Assembly (NCBI GenBank): GCA_013044035.1
Contig: JABEVE010000066.1
Location: forward strand, 1-34,575
DNA from: Burkholderiales bacterium
Lineage (GTDB): Bacteria > Pseudomonadota > Gammaproteobacteria > Burkholderiales > Burkholderiaceae_C
Direction of reading: 5' to 3'
Length of the DNA stretch: 34,575 bases
The stretch's first letter is position 1. Each line of letters begins with the position of its first letter. Below, piece by piece: positions 15,584-22,694 of the stretch. The notes below the pieces were generated by a model, which ran no database searches, was not told the origin of the DNA, and saw only the letters and a program-made list of their open reading frames with translations. A program made the position numbers and the translations under genes.

Positions 15584-15874
15584 ATGTCACGTGATGCCTT
15601 GTCGACCACCGGCGCGGTCTGCGCCGCCCTCCTGCTCGGTCTGAGCCCTACACCCGCCATAGCCGGGCCACAATGCACCCGCAAGCCTCCCGCCCAATGG
15701 CTGGACGCAACCAAGTTCCGCGCCGAGCTCGAAGCACGGGGCTATGCGATTGCCAAGTTCAAGACCACATCCGGGCACTGCTACGAGATCTACGCCAAGG
15801 ACAAGACCGGCGCCAAGGTTGAAATCTATTTCGACCCGAGCGACGGCAAGATCGTCAAGCAGGAACGCCATTGA
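15584..15874 (+). CDS. Exported PepSY-domain protein
   Basis: A 96-residue periplasmic protein. The signal peptide ends near PAIAG (about 27). The rest is a single PepSY domain (about 40-95; FRAELEARGYAIAKFKTTSG, then EIYFDPSDGKIVKQ). Cys31 and Cys66 could form a disulfide. Small PepSY proteins often accompany membrane b-type cytochromes in possible ferric-reductase systems. The stop overlaps the TTG start of the cytochrome b561 gene (TTGA), so the two are coupled. The Fur-like box upstream supports a role in iron acquisition. That role is inferred. Confidence 0.85.
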   Translation: MSRDALSTTGAVCAALLLGLSPTPAIAGPQCTRKPPAQWLDATKFRAELEARGYAIAKFKTTSGHCYEIYAKDKTGAKVEIYFDPSDGKIVKQERH

Positions 15875-16410
15875 CCGCATCGTCCTCCACGGCAACGCCC
15901 GACGATCGCATCCCACTGGTCCTACGCCTGTACCACGGGGCTCTGGCCGCATCATTCGTCGGCGCCTGGGCCCTTGAATCGACATGGCGTGAGGTACACG
16001 AGTGGCTGGGCTACATCCTCACTGGCCTGTTGCTGTGGCGCCTGTTCTACGGAGTGAGCGGTCCGCAGGCCTTGCGCTTCGCCACGTTCATCGTGGGTCC
16101 TCGGCAGGTGTGGCGCTATGCGAGCGATCTGTGCCACCGCCGTGCCGCATTGCGAACCGGCTACAACCCCCTGGCCGGCTGGGCCATCGCCGGACACATG
16201 CTGCTGCTTGGCGCCCTCGCATGCAGTGGGCACTGGCTCACCACGGACACATTCTGGGGAAATGAAGCACTGCAGTCGACCCATGCCTTGCTGGTGGACG
16301 CCATGTGGGCCATGATCGTCCTGCATCTCGGCGGCGTCACGCTGGCGAGTTTGCGCAGCCGCCGCGTGTTGCCGCTCGCCATGCTCAGCGGGCGCCGCTA
16401 TCCGCACTGA
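15871..16410 (+). CDS. Cytochrome b561-domain membrane protein
   Basis: A 179-residue di-heme b-type cytochrome of the bacterial b561 / Ni-Fe-hydrogenase b-subunit fold. Four hydrophobic helices are seen. Histidines suited as heme ligands are His22 (LYHGAL), His43 (REVHEWLGY), His109 (AGHMLLL) and His152 (VLHLGG). The only usable start is TTG at 15871, overlapping the PepSY stop, with AGGA six bases upstream; there is no in-frame ATG before the second helix pair. Such cytochromes move electrons from quinol across the inner membrane. With a Fur-like box and a PepSY partner it may be a ferric reductase, but no acceptor site is visible. Confidence 0.85.
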   Translation: MTASSSTATPDDRIPLVLRLYHGALAASFVGAWALESTWREVHEWLGYILTGLLLWRLFYGVSGPQALRFATFIVGPRQVWRYASDLCHRRAALRTGYNPLAGWAIAGHMLLLGALACSGHWLTTDTFWGNEALQSTHALLVDAMWAMIVLHLGGVTLASLRSRRVLPLAMLSGRRYPH

Positions 16411-16445
16411 AAGCGCAATGAGCCACCAAGGCGCGTCCTCAAGTG

Positions 16446-17084
16446 TCACGTGCCGCCGACGTAAGGATTGCTGCGGCGCTCTTCACCCAAGGTGGACTCC
16501 GGGCCATGTCCCGGAATGAAGACGGTATCGTCGCCCATGGGCCAGAGCCGCTGGGTGATGCTGTCGAGCAGTTGCTGATGATTGCCGCGCGGAAAATCGG
16601 TCCGGCCGATGGACCCTGCGAACAGCACGTCGCCCACCCAGCAGCGCCTGGCCTCGGGTTGGTGGAACACCACGTGACCGGGGGTGTGACCCGGGCAATG
16701 GCGCACGTCGAAACGCAGCGTGCCCAGGGTGAGTTGGTCGCCATCGACCAGCCAGCGCGCCGGTGTGAAGCCCTGCGCAGGCGGGAAGCCGAACATCGTC
16801 GACTGCTGCGGCAGCATGTCGATCCAGAACTGATCGTCGCGATGCGGCCCGACGATGGGCACGTCCAGGGTCCGCGCCAGCTCGCCGGCGGCGCCGGCAT
16901 GGTCGATATGCGCGTGGGTCAGCCAGATCGCCACCACGCGCAGCTCTCGGCGCTCGGCCTCATGCACCAGGCGCGCGATCTCGCCCCCGGGGTCCGTGAA
17001 AACCGCCTCACCGGTGGTGTCGTCCCAAAGCAGGCAGCAGTTCTGGGCGAAGGGGGTGACGGGGAGAATCTGGTAGCGAAGCAT
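16446..17084 (-). CDS. MBL-fold metallo-hydrolase (glyoxalase II-like, YcbL type)
   Basis: A 212-residue metallo-beta-lactamase-fold hydrolase. The metal site THAHIDH (56-62) supplies His57, His59, Asp61 and His62. Further ligands are His133 (HCPGHTPGH), Asp152 (GDVLFAGSIGRTDFP) and His193 (IPGHGPES). This GDxLFxGSIGRTD pattern is that of the YcbL/GloB type-II glyoxalase group, which lacks the C-terminal helical substrate domain of true glyoxalase II. It probably hydrolyses a glutathione or other thioester. It converges on the cytochrome gene with 35 bp between stops and is divergent from LysR. Confidence 0.87.
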   Translation of the reverse strand: MLRYQILPVTPFAQNCCLLWDDTTGEAVFTDPGGEIARLVHEAERRELRVVAIWLTHAHIDHAGAAGELARTLDVPIVGPHRDDQFWIDMLPQQSTMFGFPPAQGFTPARWLVDGDQLTLGTLRFDVRHCPGHTPGHVVFHQPEARRCWVGDVLFAGSIGRTDFPRGNHQQLLDSITQRLWPMGDDTVFIPGHGPESTLGEERRSNPYVGGT

Positions 17085-17472
17085 GGAGGCGGGGCGCAGC
17101 AGAACAACGTGTCGAAATCCGCCCGTTCAACTGATCCGAGGCAGGAAACTTGGTGTCGAAGCAGATGGATCGACATGGCCATTTTGCCAGTCTGATCCCG
17201 CGCGCGCTTGTCATGCGGTGCCCATCAAACGCCTTCCGCGGTTCGCGCACAGTCATCGGACCTGCCGCCGCGATCGGCAGTCGGAGGATCTTGAAGGCGC
17301 CACCTCCCCTGTGGCGCGGATGCATCTGGGTGGCGGCTGGCCGCTCGCGTGGCATGGCTCCCGCAGTGCTCTACCATGACTAGCGCCCGGGTCAGACCGA
17401 CACCGCCCGGGTCAGACCGACACCGCCCGGTTCGTGACCGCTGCGGCATGCCGAGTCTTGCCAAGATGCTCC
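17085..17472. other. Divergent intergenic region between MBL hydrolase and LysR
   Basis: 388 bp. Short open frames exist on both strands (such as 17150-17383 plus) but show no family sequence. The last 80 bp hold the palindrome array described separately. Nothing else is recognised. Confidence 0.5.
17384..17439. repeat. Phased palindrome array upstream of the LysR gene
   Basis: A 20-bp unit occurs twice in perfect tandem (17384-17403, 17404-17423), with a decayed third copy. Each unit contains the palindrome GGTCAGACC (17390-17398 and 17410-17418); the third is GGTTCGTGACC (17429-17439). Centres are about 20 bp, two helical turns, apart and 40 to 80 bp before the LysR ATG. It may be an operator array or a decayed insertion end. 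Confidence 0.5.
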
Positions 17473-18426
17473 ATGGCCATCAACTTCGAACTGCACGATC
17501 TGATCGCGTTCCGCGCGGTTGCCGAACTGGGCAATTTCCGCAAGGCCGCGGAAGCGGTCCACATCTCCCAGCCCGCCTTCAGCCGGCGCATCGACAAGCT
17601 CGAACAGGCCCTGGGCATCCGTCTGCTCGAGCGGACCACGCGCGAGGTCAAGCTGACCGCTGTCGGCCGCGAGTTCGCGCGCAGCATCAGTAGCCTGCTC
17701 GACGGGCTCGACGAAACCTTGCTGACCGTACGTGGAGTGGGCATGGCGCGCATGGGCGAGGTGTGCATCGCCTGCGTGCCCTCGACGGTCTATTACTTCC
17801 TGTCCAACGTCATCCAGCGCTACAGGACCCAATACCCCAAGCTGCGGGTGCGGGTGTTCGACGCCAGCGCCAACGAGGTGCTGACGGCCGTGTCCTGTGG
17901 CGAGGCCGATTTCGGGATCAATTTTCTCGGCGGCTCCGAGCCCGAGATCGACTACCGGCCCCTCCTGACGGAGCGCTTCGTCATCGCCTGCCGCCGCGAT
18001 CATCCGCTGGCTGCGCTGCGCAAGGCGACGTGGCGCGACCTGGAGGGCCACGACTTCATCCTCACCGCGAAGTCCTCTGGCAATCGCCTGCTGCTCGACC
18101 AGGCGTTGGTGGGCACCTCGACGCGCCTGCGCCCGATCTACGAGGCGCAGCATGTCACCACCCTGCTCGGCCTCGTCGAAGCCGGGCTCGGTGTGGCCGC
18201 GGTGCCGTCGCTGGCCATGCCGCAGTACGAGCATCCGCTGCTCATGAGCATTCCCCTGGGGGGGCCCCAGGTCAGTCGGCGCATCGGCCTGATCAAGCGC
18301 AAGGGGCGCCAGTTGTCGCCCGAGGCCCAGCAACTCTACGATTTCGTCGCCGCCAGGCGTCCGGCGCCGAAGGCGCGCAAGTCGGCCGCGGCGACACCTT
18401 CGCCCGCCCGGCGCGCGGCGCACTGA
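17473..18426 (+). CDS. LysR-family transcriptional regulator
   Basis: A 317-residue LTTR. The N-terminal winged HTH covers about residues 5-65 (FRAVAELGNFRKAAEAVHIS, then QPAFSRRIDKLEQALGIRLLER), followed by a linker helix and a type 2 periplasmic-binding-like effector domain (about 95-295). The C-terminus is an Ala/Arg/Lys-rich tail. The ATG at 17473 begins the family sequence. The gene converges tail-to-tail on the lyase gene (19 bp between stops) at the far end of the CoA-dependent operon, so it is the likely regulator though not divergent from its promoter. LTTRs of this kind usually respond to the substrate or an intermediate. Confidence 0.92.
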   Translation: MAINFELHDLIAFRAVAELGNFRKAAEAVHISQPAFSRRIDKLEQALGIRLLERTTREVKLTAVGREFARSISSLLDGLDETLLTVRGVGMARMGEVCIACVPSTVYYFLSNVIQRYRTQYPKLRVRVFDASANEVLTAVSCGEADFGINFLGGSEPEIDYRPLLTERFVIACRRDHPLAALRKATWRDLEGHDFILTAKSSGNRLLLDQALVGTSTRLRPIYEAQHVTTLLGLVEAGLGVAAVPSLAMPQYEHPLLMSIPLGGPQVSRRIGLIKRKGRQLSPEAQQLYDFVAARRPAPKARKSAAATPSPARRAAH

Positions 18427-18445
18427 GCGCGCCCTGGGCCGCCGC

Positions 18446-19792
18446 TCAGCGAAGCGTCGCGAGCACCCGGTCCACCATCACCGCGGACTGGCCCAGGTAG
18501 TTCGCGGGGTCGAGCATGCGCTCGAGCCCGGCGCGATCGACATGCGCGGAAATCTCGGGATGCGCGCACAGCAGTTCGAGCAGCGGCTTGCCGTCGGCCA
18601 TGGCTTGCCGGCACAAGTCGTAGACCAGATCGTGCGCGTACTCGCGGCCGATGTGCTTGCCCAGGCCCATCATCACGGCCTCGCTCATCACCAGGCCGTC
18701 GGTGAGGTCGAGGTTGCGCCGCATGGCCACGGGATCGACCTGCAAGCCCTCCAGCACCTGCCGGCTTTGGCGCAGGGCCCCCGCCATGAGGCAGAAGGCC
18801 TCGGGCAGCACGATCCATTCGATTTCCCACGGGCCGGTGGAACGTTCGTGATCGGCGACCATGGCGTCCATCAGAGCCGCGGCATGCTGGCGCACCACGC
18901 TGATCGCGGCGTGGATGTAGCAGCTGGCGATGGGATTGCGCTTTTGCGGCATGGTCGACGAGGAGCCGCGCCCATGGTGATAGGGCTCGTAGACCTCGCC
19001 CACCTCGGTCTGCATCATCAGCTTGACGTCCGTGCTGAGCTTGCCGAGTGTTCCGCCCACAAGGCCGAGGAAGGCGCCGACCTCGGCGATGTTGTCGCGA
19101 ATGGTGTGCCAGGCGATCAGCGGCTGCTTGAGTCCGAGTTCCGCGCACAGCCCGGCCTGCGTCTCCAGGGCTCCGCGCTCGAGCGAGGCCAGGGTGCCGG
19201 CAGCGCCGGCGAACTCGCCCACCAGCACCCGCTCCCTGAGCTGCGCCAGGCGTTCGCGGTGGCGCTCGACGGCCGAGAGCAGGCCGGCCATCTTGTAGCC
19301 GAAGGTCACCGGGATCGCCTGCTGCAGGTTGCTGCGCCCAATCATCGGCGTCTCCCGGTACTGGCGGGCCAGCCGGGCCATGGCGGCCGAGATGCCGGCC
19401 AGTTCGCGCTCGACGATCGTCAGGGCCTCGCGAATCTGCAGCACCGTCGCGGTATCTGTAATGTCCTGCGTGGTGGCGCCCCAGTGGCAGTACTCGCCGA
19501 GCTTGGCGCGGCACAAGGCGTTGAGCTGGGAGACCACACCCAGCACCGGATAGCCGATGCGCTCGGTCTGCTCGCGCAGCCGGGCCATGTCGATCTGCTC
19601 GACCCTGCAGTGGCGCGCGATCTCGTCGGCGGCCTGCTGGGGAATCAGCCCCAGGCGCGCCTGCACGACGGCGAGCGCGCGCTCGATGTCCAGGTACTTC
19701 TGAGTGCGGTTCTCGTCGGACCACACCTGGCGCATCTCGTCGCTGCTGAAAATGCCCTGGAAAATGGTGGAATCGATGATGGAAGAAGCCAT
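18446..19792 (-). CDS. Lyase of the fumarase/aspartase superfamily (CMLE/adenylosuccinate-lyase-like)
   Basis: A 448-residue enzyme of the superfamily that adds or eliminates groups across a fumarate-like bond. The C3 signature GSSSTMPQKRNP lies at about 276-287 and the first conserved region HWGATTQDITDT at 103-114. The second region reads RSNLQQAIPVTFG (153-165): the usual catalytic His of RTH is Asn155. 3-Carboxy-cis,cis-muconate cycloisomerase also lacks that His, so the protein is nearer CMLE than true adenylosuccinate lyase. There is no protocatechuate gene nearby, so CMLE itself is unlikely. It is last in the operon, 28 bp after the CitE-like gene, and may release a C4 or C5 unsaturated diacid for the CoA steps. 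No clear ribosome site precedes the ATG. Confidence 0.88.
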   Translation of the reverse strand: MASSIIDSTIFQGIFSSDEMRQVWSDENRTQKYLDIERALAVVQARLGLIPQQAADEIARHCRVEQIDMARLREQTERIGYPVLGVVSQLNALCRAKLGEYCHWGATTQDITDTATVLQIREALTIVERELAGISAAMARLARQYRETPMIGRSNLQQAIPVTFGYKMAGLLSAVERHRERLAQLRERVLVGEFAGAAGTLASLERGALETQAGLCAELGLKQPLIAWHTIRDNIAEVGAFLGLVGGTLGKLSTDVKLMMQTEVGEVYEPYHHGRGSSSTMPQKRNPIASCYIHAAISVVRQHAAALMDAMVADHERSTGPWEIEWIVLPEAFCLMAGALRQSRQVLEGLQVDPVAMRRNLDLTDGLVMSEAVMMGLGKHIGREYAHDLVYDLCRQAMADGKPLLELLCAHPEISAHVDRAGLERMLDPANYLGQSAVMVDRVLATLR

Positions 19793-19820
19793 GGTGCGAA
19801 GTTCGAAAGGAGGAAGGAGA

Positions 19821-20642
19821 TCAAAGCCCGGCTCGGCGCAACAAGCGCAGAGCCTGAAGCACGACGGGACGGTCCACCATGCGTCCATCGACGCTGGCTG
19901 CCCCCGAGCCGGCCGCGTCGGCGGCCACGACCCGGCGCGCCCAGTCCAGCGCCGCGGCATCCGGTGCAAGCGCCGCGTGCACCGGATCGACCTGGCGCGG
20001 ATGGATGCACAACTTGGCGCAGAAGCCCCTGCGCCGGAACCACGACCAATCCGACAACAGGCGGGCCTCGTCGTGAAGCTGCGGCGTCACGCCGGCGACG
20101 GGCGCCGCCAGTCCAGCCAGGCGCGAAGCGAGCGCGATGTGCGCGGCCGCCTCCGCCAGGGGCTGCAGATCGTCGTCGAGGTCCAGGTCGAGGTCGAGGG
20201 CGAAGTCCAGCGTGCCGAAGACCAGCCTGAGCACGCCGGGCGCGGCGGCGATGCCGCGGCAGGCTTCGAGCCCACGCGCGTTTTCCAGCAAGGGCAGCAC
20301 GAGCGCGTCGGGAACCGCCTGGAGGACTTGCGCCACATGCTCGGCATGCTCCGTCTTGGGCAGCATGACCTGTCGAATGCGTGTGTCGCGGAGCAGGCGC
20401 AGGTCGTCGGCAAAGCACGGCGACCCCGCGTCGTTGATGCGCAGCGCGACACGCTCCAGCGCCTGCGCGCCGCGCCGCGCAACCCATTGCTCGACATGGC
20501 CGCGGGCCTCGCCTTTCGCGGATGCATCGACCGCGTCCTCCAGGTCGATCACCACCCTATCGACGGCGCTGGCCGCGGCCTTGTCGAAGCGCTCGGGTCG
20601 GTTGCCCGGCACGAACAGATAGCTGCGTGCCTGTTGGCTCAT
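19821..20642 (-). CDS. CitE-like CoA-ester lyase (HpcH/HpaI family), probable citramalyl-CoA or malyl-CoA type lyase
   Basis: A 273-residue TIM-barrel lyase. Family motifs occur in order: RSYLFVPGNRPERF (6-19), DLEDAV (33-38), RIN (68-70), PKTE (95-98), LPLLENARGL (116-125) and FGTLDFALDL (142-151). Arg68, Glu120 and Asp146 correspond to the substrate and Mg ligands. GFCAKLCIHPRQV is the late conserved loop. An odd run of alternating Leu/Asp follows at 149-158. Members split malyl-CoA, citramalyl-CoA or similar into acetyl-CoA plus a keto acid. Its ATG overlaps the stop of the CoA-transferase gene (ATGA), a sign of coupling. Citramalyl-CoA is the preferred guess from the neighbours. Confidence 0.87.
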   Translation of the reverse strand: MSQQARSYLFVPGNRPERFDKAAASAVDRVVIDLEDAVDASAKGEARGHVEQWVARRGAQALERVALRINDAGSPCFADDLRLLRDTRIRQVMLPKTEHAEHVAQVLQAVPDALVLPLLENARGLEACRGIAAAPGVLRLVFGTLDFALDLDLDLDDDLQPLAEAAAHIALASRLAGLAAPVAGVTPQLHDEARLLSDWSWFRRRGFCAKLCIHPRQVDPVHAALAPDAAALDWARRVVAADAAGSGAASVDGRMVDRPVVLQALRLLRRAGL

Positions 20643-21823
20643 ATCGCATTCGCCGCGCGCAGCGCCTCGATCGCTTCGGCGTTCAACCCGAGTTCACCCA
20701 GGATGGCTTCGGTATGCTCGCCGAGGGCCGGTACCGGATCCATGCGGGGATCGCCGTCGTCCCAGTTCCCCGGAGGCAGCAGTGCCGGCAGAAAGCCCAC
20801 GGGCGAACCGATCTCGCGCCAGCGTCCCCGTGCCCGGAGCTGCGGGTGCTCCCAGACTTCCTTCATGGTGTTCACGCGGGCGTTCGCGATCTGCGCATCC
20901 TGCAGCCGCTGCACCACCTGGGGCACGCTCAGTGTGCGAAAGGCCTCGACGATGATCTCGCGCAAGGCCTCGCGCGAGGCCACGCGCCTGGCGTTGCCGC
21001 TGAAGCGCGAATCCGACGCCAGCGCGGGCTGCAACAGCACCTTGTCGCAGAAACTCGCCCATTCGCGCTCGTTCTGCAGTCCCAGCATCACGCTGGCGCC
21101 GTCCGCGCCGGTGGGGAAGGGGCCGTAGGGATAGATGGTGGCATGCGCGGCTCCGGTACGCGGCGGCGGAGCCGCGCCATCGAAGGCGTAGTACAGCGGG
21201 TAGGACATCCACTCGGTGAGCGATTCCAGCATGGAGATGTCCAGGCGCCGGCCGACACCGCTGCGCGCGCGCTCCAGCAGGGCCGCAAGGATGCTCGAGT
21301 AGGCATACATGCCGGCGGAGATGTCGGCGATCGACGGCCCGGCCTTGCACGGCTCCTCGGGCGTGCCCGTCACGGAGACGAAGCCCGCCTCGCTCTGGAT
21401 CAGCAGGTCGTAGGCCTTGCGGTCGCGGTAGGGGCCGTCCGCGCCGTATCCGGAGATGTCGCAGACGATGATCGAGGGCTTGTGCTGCGCCAGGGTCGCG
21501 TGATCCAGCCCCAGGCGCGCGCTGGCACCGGGGGCCAGGTTCTGCACGACAACGTCGGCCTTTTCGAGTACCAGGCGCTGGAGAATCTGCCGGGCCGCCG
21601 GGTGTTTGACATCCAGCGTCAGGCTCTCCTTGCTGCGGTTGACCCAGACGAAATGCGACGCCAGGCCCCGCACGCGGGCGTCATAGCCACGCGCGAAATC
21701 GCCCACGCCCGGGCGCTCGATCTTGATGACCCGCGCCCCGAGATCGGCGAGATGGCGTGTGGCGAGTGGTGCGGCGATCGCGTGTTCGAGGGTGACGACC
21801 GTGAGTCCTTGCAGAGCTTGCAT
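20639..21823 (-). CDS. CaiB/BaiF (family III) CoA-transferase
   Basis: A 394-residue family III CoA-transferase, which moves CoA between carboxylic acids through an aspartyl anhydride. The fold markers are present: LEHAIAAPLATRHLADLGARVIKIERPG near 12-39 (in pieces), NRSKESLTLD at 62-71, and AYDLLIQSEAGF at 137-148 with Asp139 at the nucleophile position. DISMLESLTEW and the C-terminal GEHTEAILGELG complete the pattern. Members include succinyl-CoA:mesaconate, itaconate and citramalate CoA-transferases. The ATG at 21823 begins the family sequence. It lies 25 bp after the hydratase gene and overlaps the CitE gene. Substrate inferred from context: a C5 dicarboxylate. Confidence 0.9.
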   Translation of the reverse strand: MQALQGLTVVTLEHAIAAPLATRHLADLGARVIKIERPGVGDFARGYDARVRGLASHFVWVNRSKESLTLDVKHPAARQILQRLVLEKADVVVQNLAPGASARLGLDHATLAQHKPSIIVCDISGYGADGPYRDRKAYDLLIQSEAGFVSVTGTPEEPCKAGPSIADISAGMYAYSSILAALLERARSGVGRRLDISMLESLTEWMSYPLYYAFDGAAPPPRTGAAHATIYPYGPFPTGADGASVMLGLQNEREWASFCDKVLLQPALASDSRFSGNARRVASREALREIIVEAFRTLSVPQVVQRLQDAQIANARVNTMKEVWEHPQLRARGRWREIGSPVGFLPALLPPGNWDDGDPRMDPVPALGEHTEAILGELGLNAEAIEALRAANAI

Positions 21824-21848
21824 GAGCAGTGTGTTTGGCGTTGCGGGC

Positions 21849-22694
21849 TCATCGCAGAGTGGCGACGGCATCCATGGTGAGCCAGCCCTCGTGGTCTTCG
21901 CCCCATAACCGTACCGTGCGGGAGTCACCTTGCGGCGCGCCGCAGACGGCGAAGGGATGCAGATCGAAGGTCGGGCGGCGTGCGCGAAAGCTGAAGGTCG
22001 CGACATCGGCATCGGGCAGTTGGCGGTGCAGCAGGTCGAGCAGCAGCGTCGCGATCAGCGGGCCGTGCACGATCAGCCCGGGGTAGCCCTCGACTTCGGT
22101 CGCGTACTTGCGGTCGTAGTGGATGCGATGGCCGTTGAAGGTCAGGGCCGAGTAGCGGAACAGCAGCACGTCATCGGGCACGATCTGCCGCCTCCACGCG
22201 GCCGCTGGAGCGGCCGTCGGCGGCGGGTCCGCGTCGCCCGGCTGCCGCACCTGGCGGTAGACGATGTCGTGAACCTCGACGATGGCGGGATCGGCCGCGC
22301 CGTTGCAGCGAATCTCGTGCCGCACCTTGACGAAGGCCAGGGGTCCGGTGCGCCCCTGCTTGTGGCTCACGTCGACGATCGTGCTGGTGCGGCTCATCGC
22401 GTCGCCCACGCGCAGCGGCGCGCGGAATTCGAATTGGCTTCCTGCCCACATGCGACGCGGCAACGGGATCGGCGGCAGGAAGCCGCCACGCCTGGCGTGG
22501 CCGTCGGCGCCGATGTCCCTCTGGCGCTCGCTCGGCAGGAAATACAACCAGTGCCACAACGGCGGCAGCACCATGCCGGGGCGAACCTCGGCAGGCTCCC
22601 GATCCAGCGTGGCGTTCAGGCCGCGCACGGGTGCGGCGGTCACCGTGTCGTCGCGGGTCTCGCAGCTGCCGATCCAGTCGCTCGCGTCGTTCAT
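21849..22694 (-). CDS. HTD2/mesaconyl-C4-CoA hydratase-like double-hotdog protein
   Basis: A 281-residue protein of the COG3777 type (FAS1-like plus MaoC-like hotdog). The first half holds WHWLYFLPSERQRDIGADGH (48-66, in pieces) and FLPPIPLPRRMWAGSQFEF (72-90). The second half has the hydratase motif ALTFNGHRIHYDRKYA (183-198) and EGYPGLIVHGPLIATLLLDL. Characterised members include mesaconyl-C4-CoA (3-methylfumaryl-CoA) hydratase of the 3-hydroxypropionate bicycle, which makes citramalyl-CoA. The ATG overlaps the stop of the transporter gene (ATGA). With a CoA-transferase and CitE-like lyase next, the set covers acid activation, hydration and cleavage. Confidence 0.85.
   Translation of the reverse strand: MNDASDWIGSCETRDDTVTAAPVRGLNATLDREPAEVRPGMVLPPLWHWLYFLPSERQRDIGADGHARRGGFLPPIPLPRRMWAGSQFEFRAPLRVGDAMSRTSTIVDVSHKQGRTGPLAFVKVRHEIRCNGAADPAIVEVHDIVYRQVRQPGDADPPPTAAPAAAWRRQIVPDDVLLFRYSALTFNGHRIHYDRKYATEVEGYPGLIVHGPLIATLLLDLLHRQLPDADVATFSFRARRPTFDLHPFAVCGAPQGDSRTVRLWGEDHEGWLTMDAVATLR

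Noticed and set aside
18542-20230. 562-codon open frame on the plus strand
   Set aside because: Antisense to the lyase and CitE-like genes, whose catalytic motifs are intact on the minus strand.
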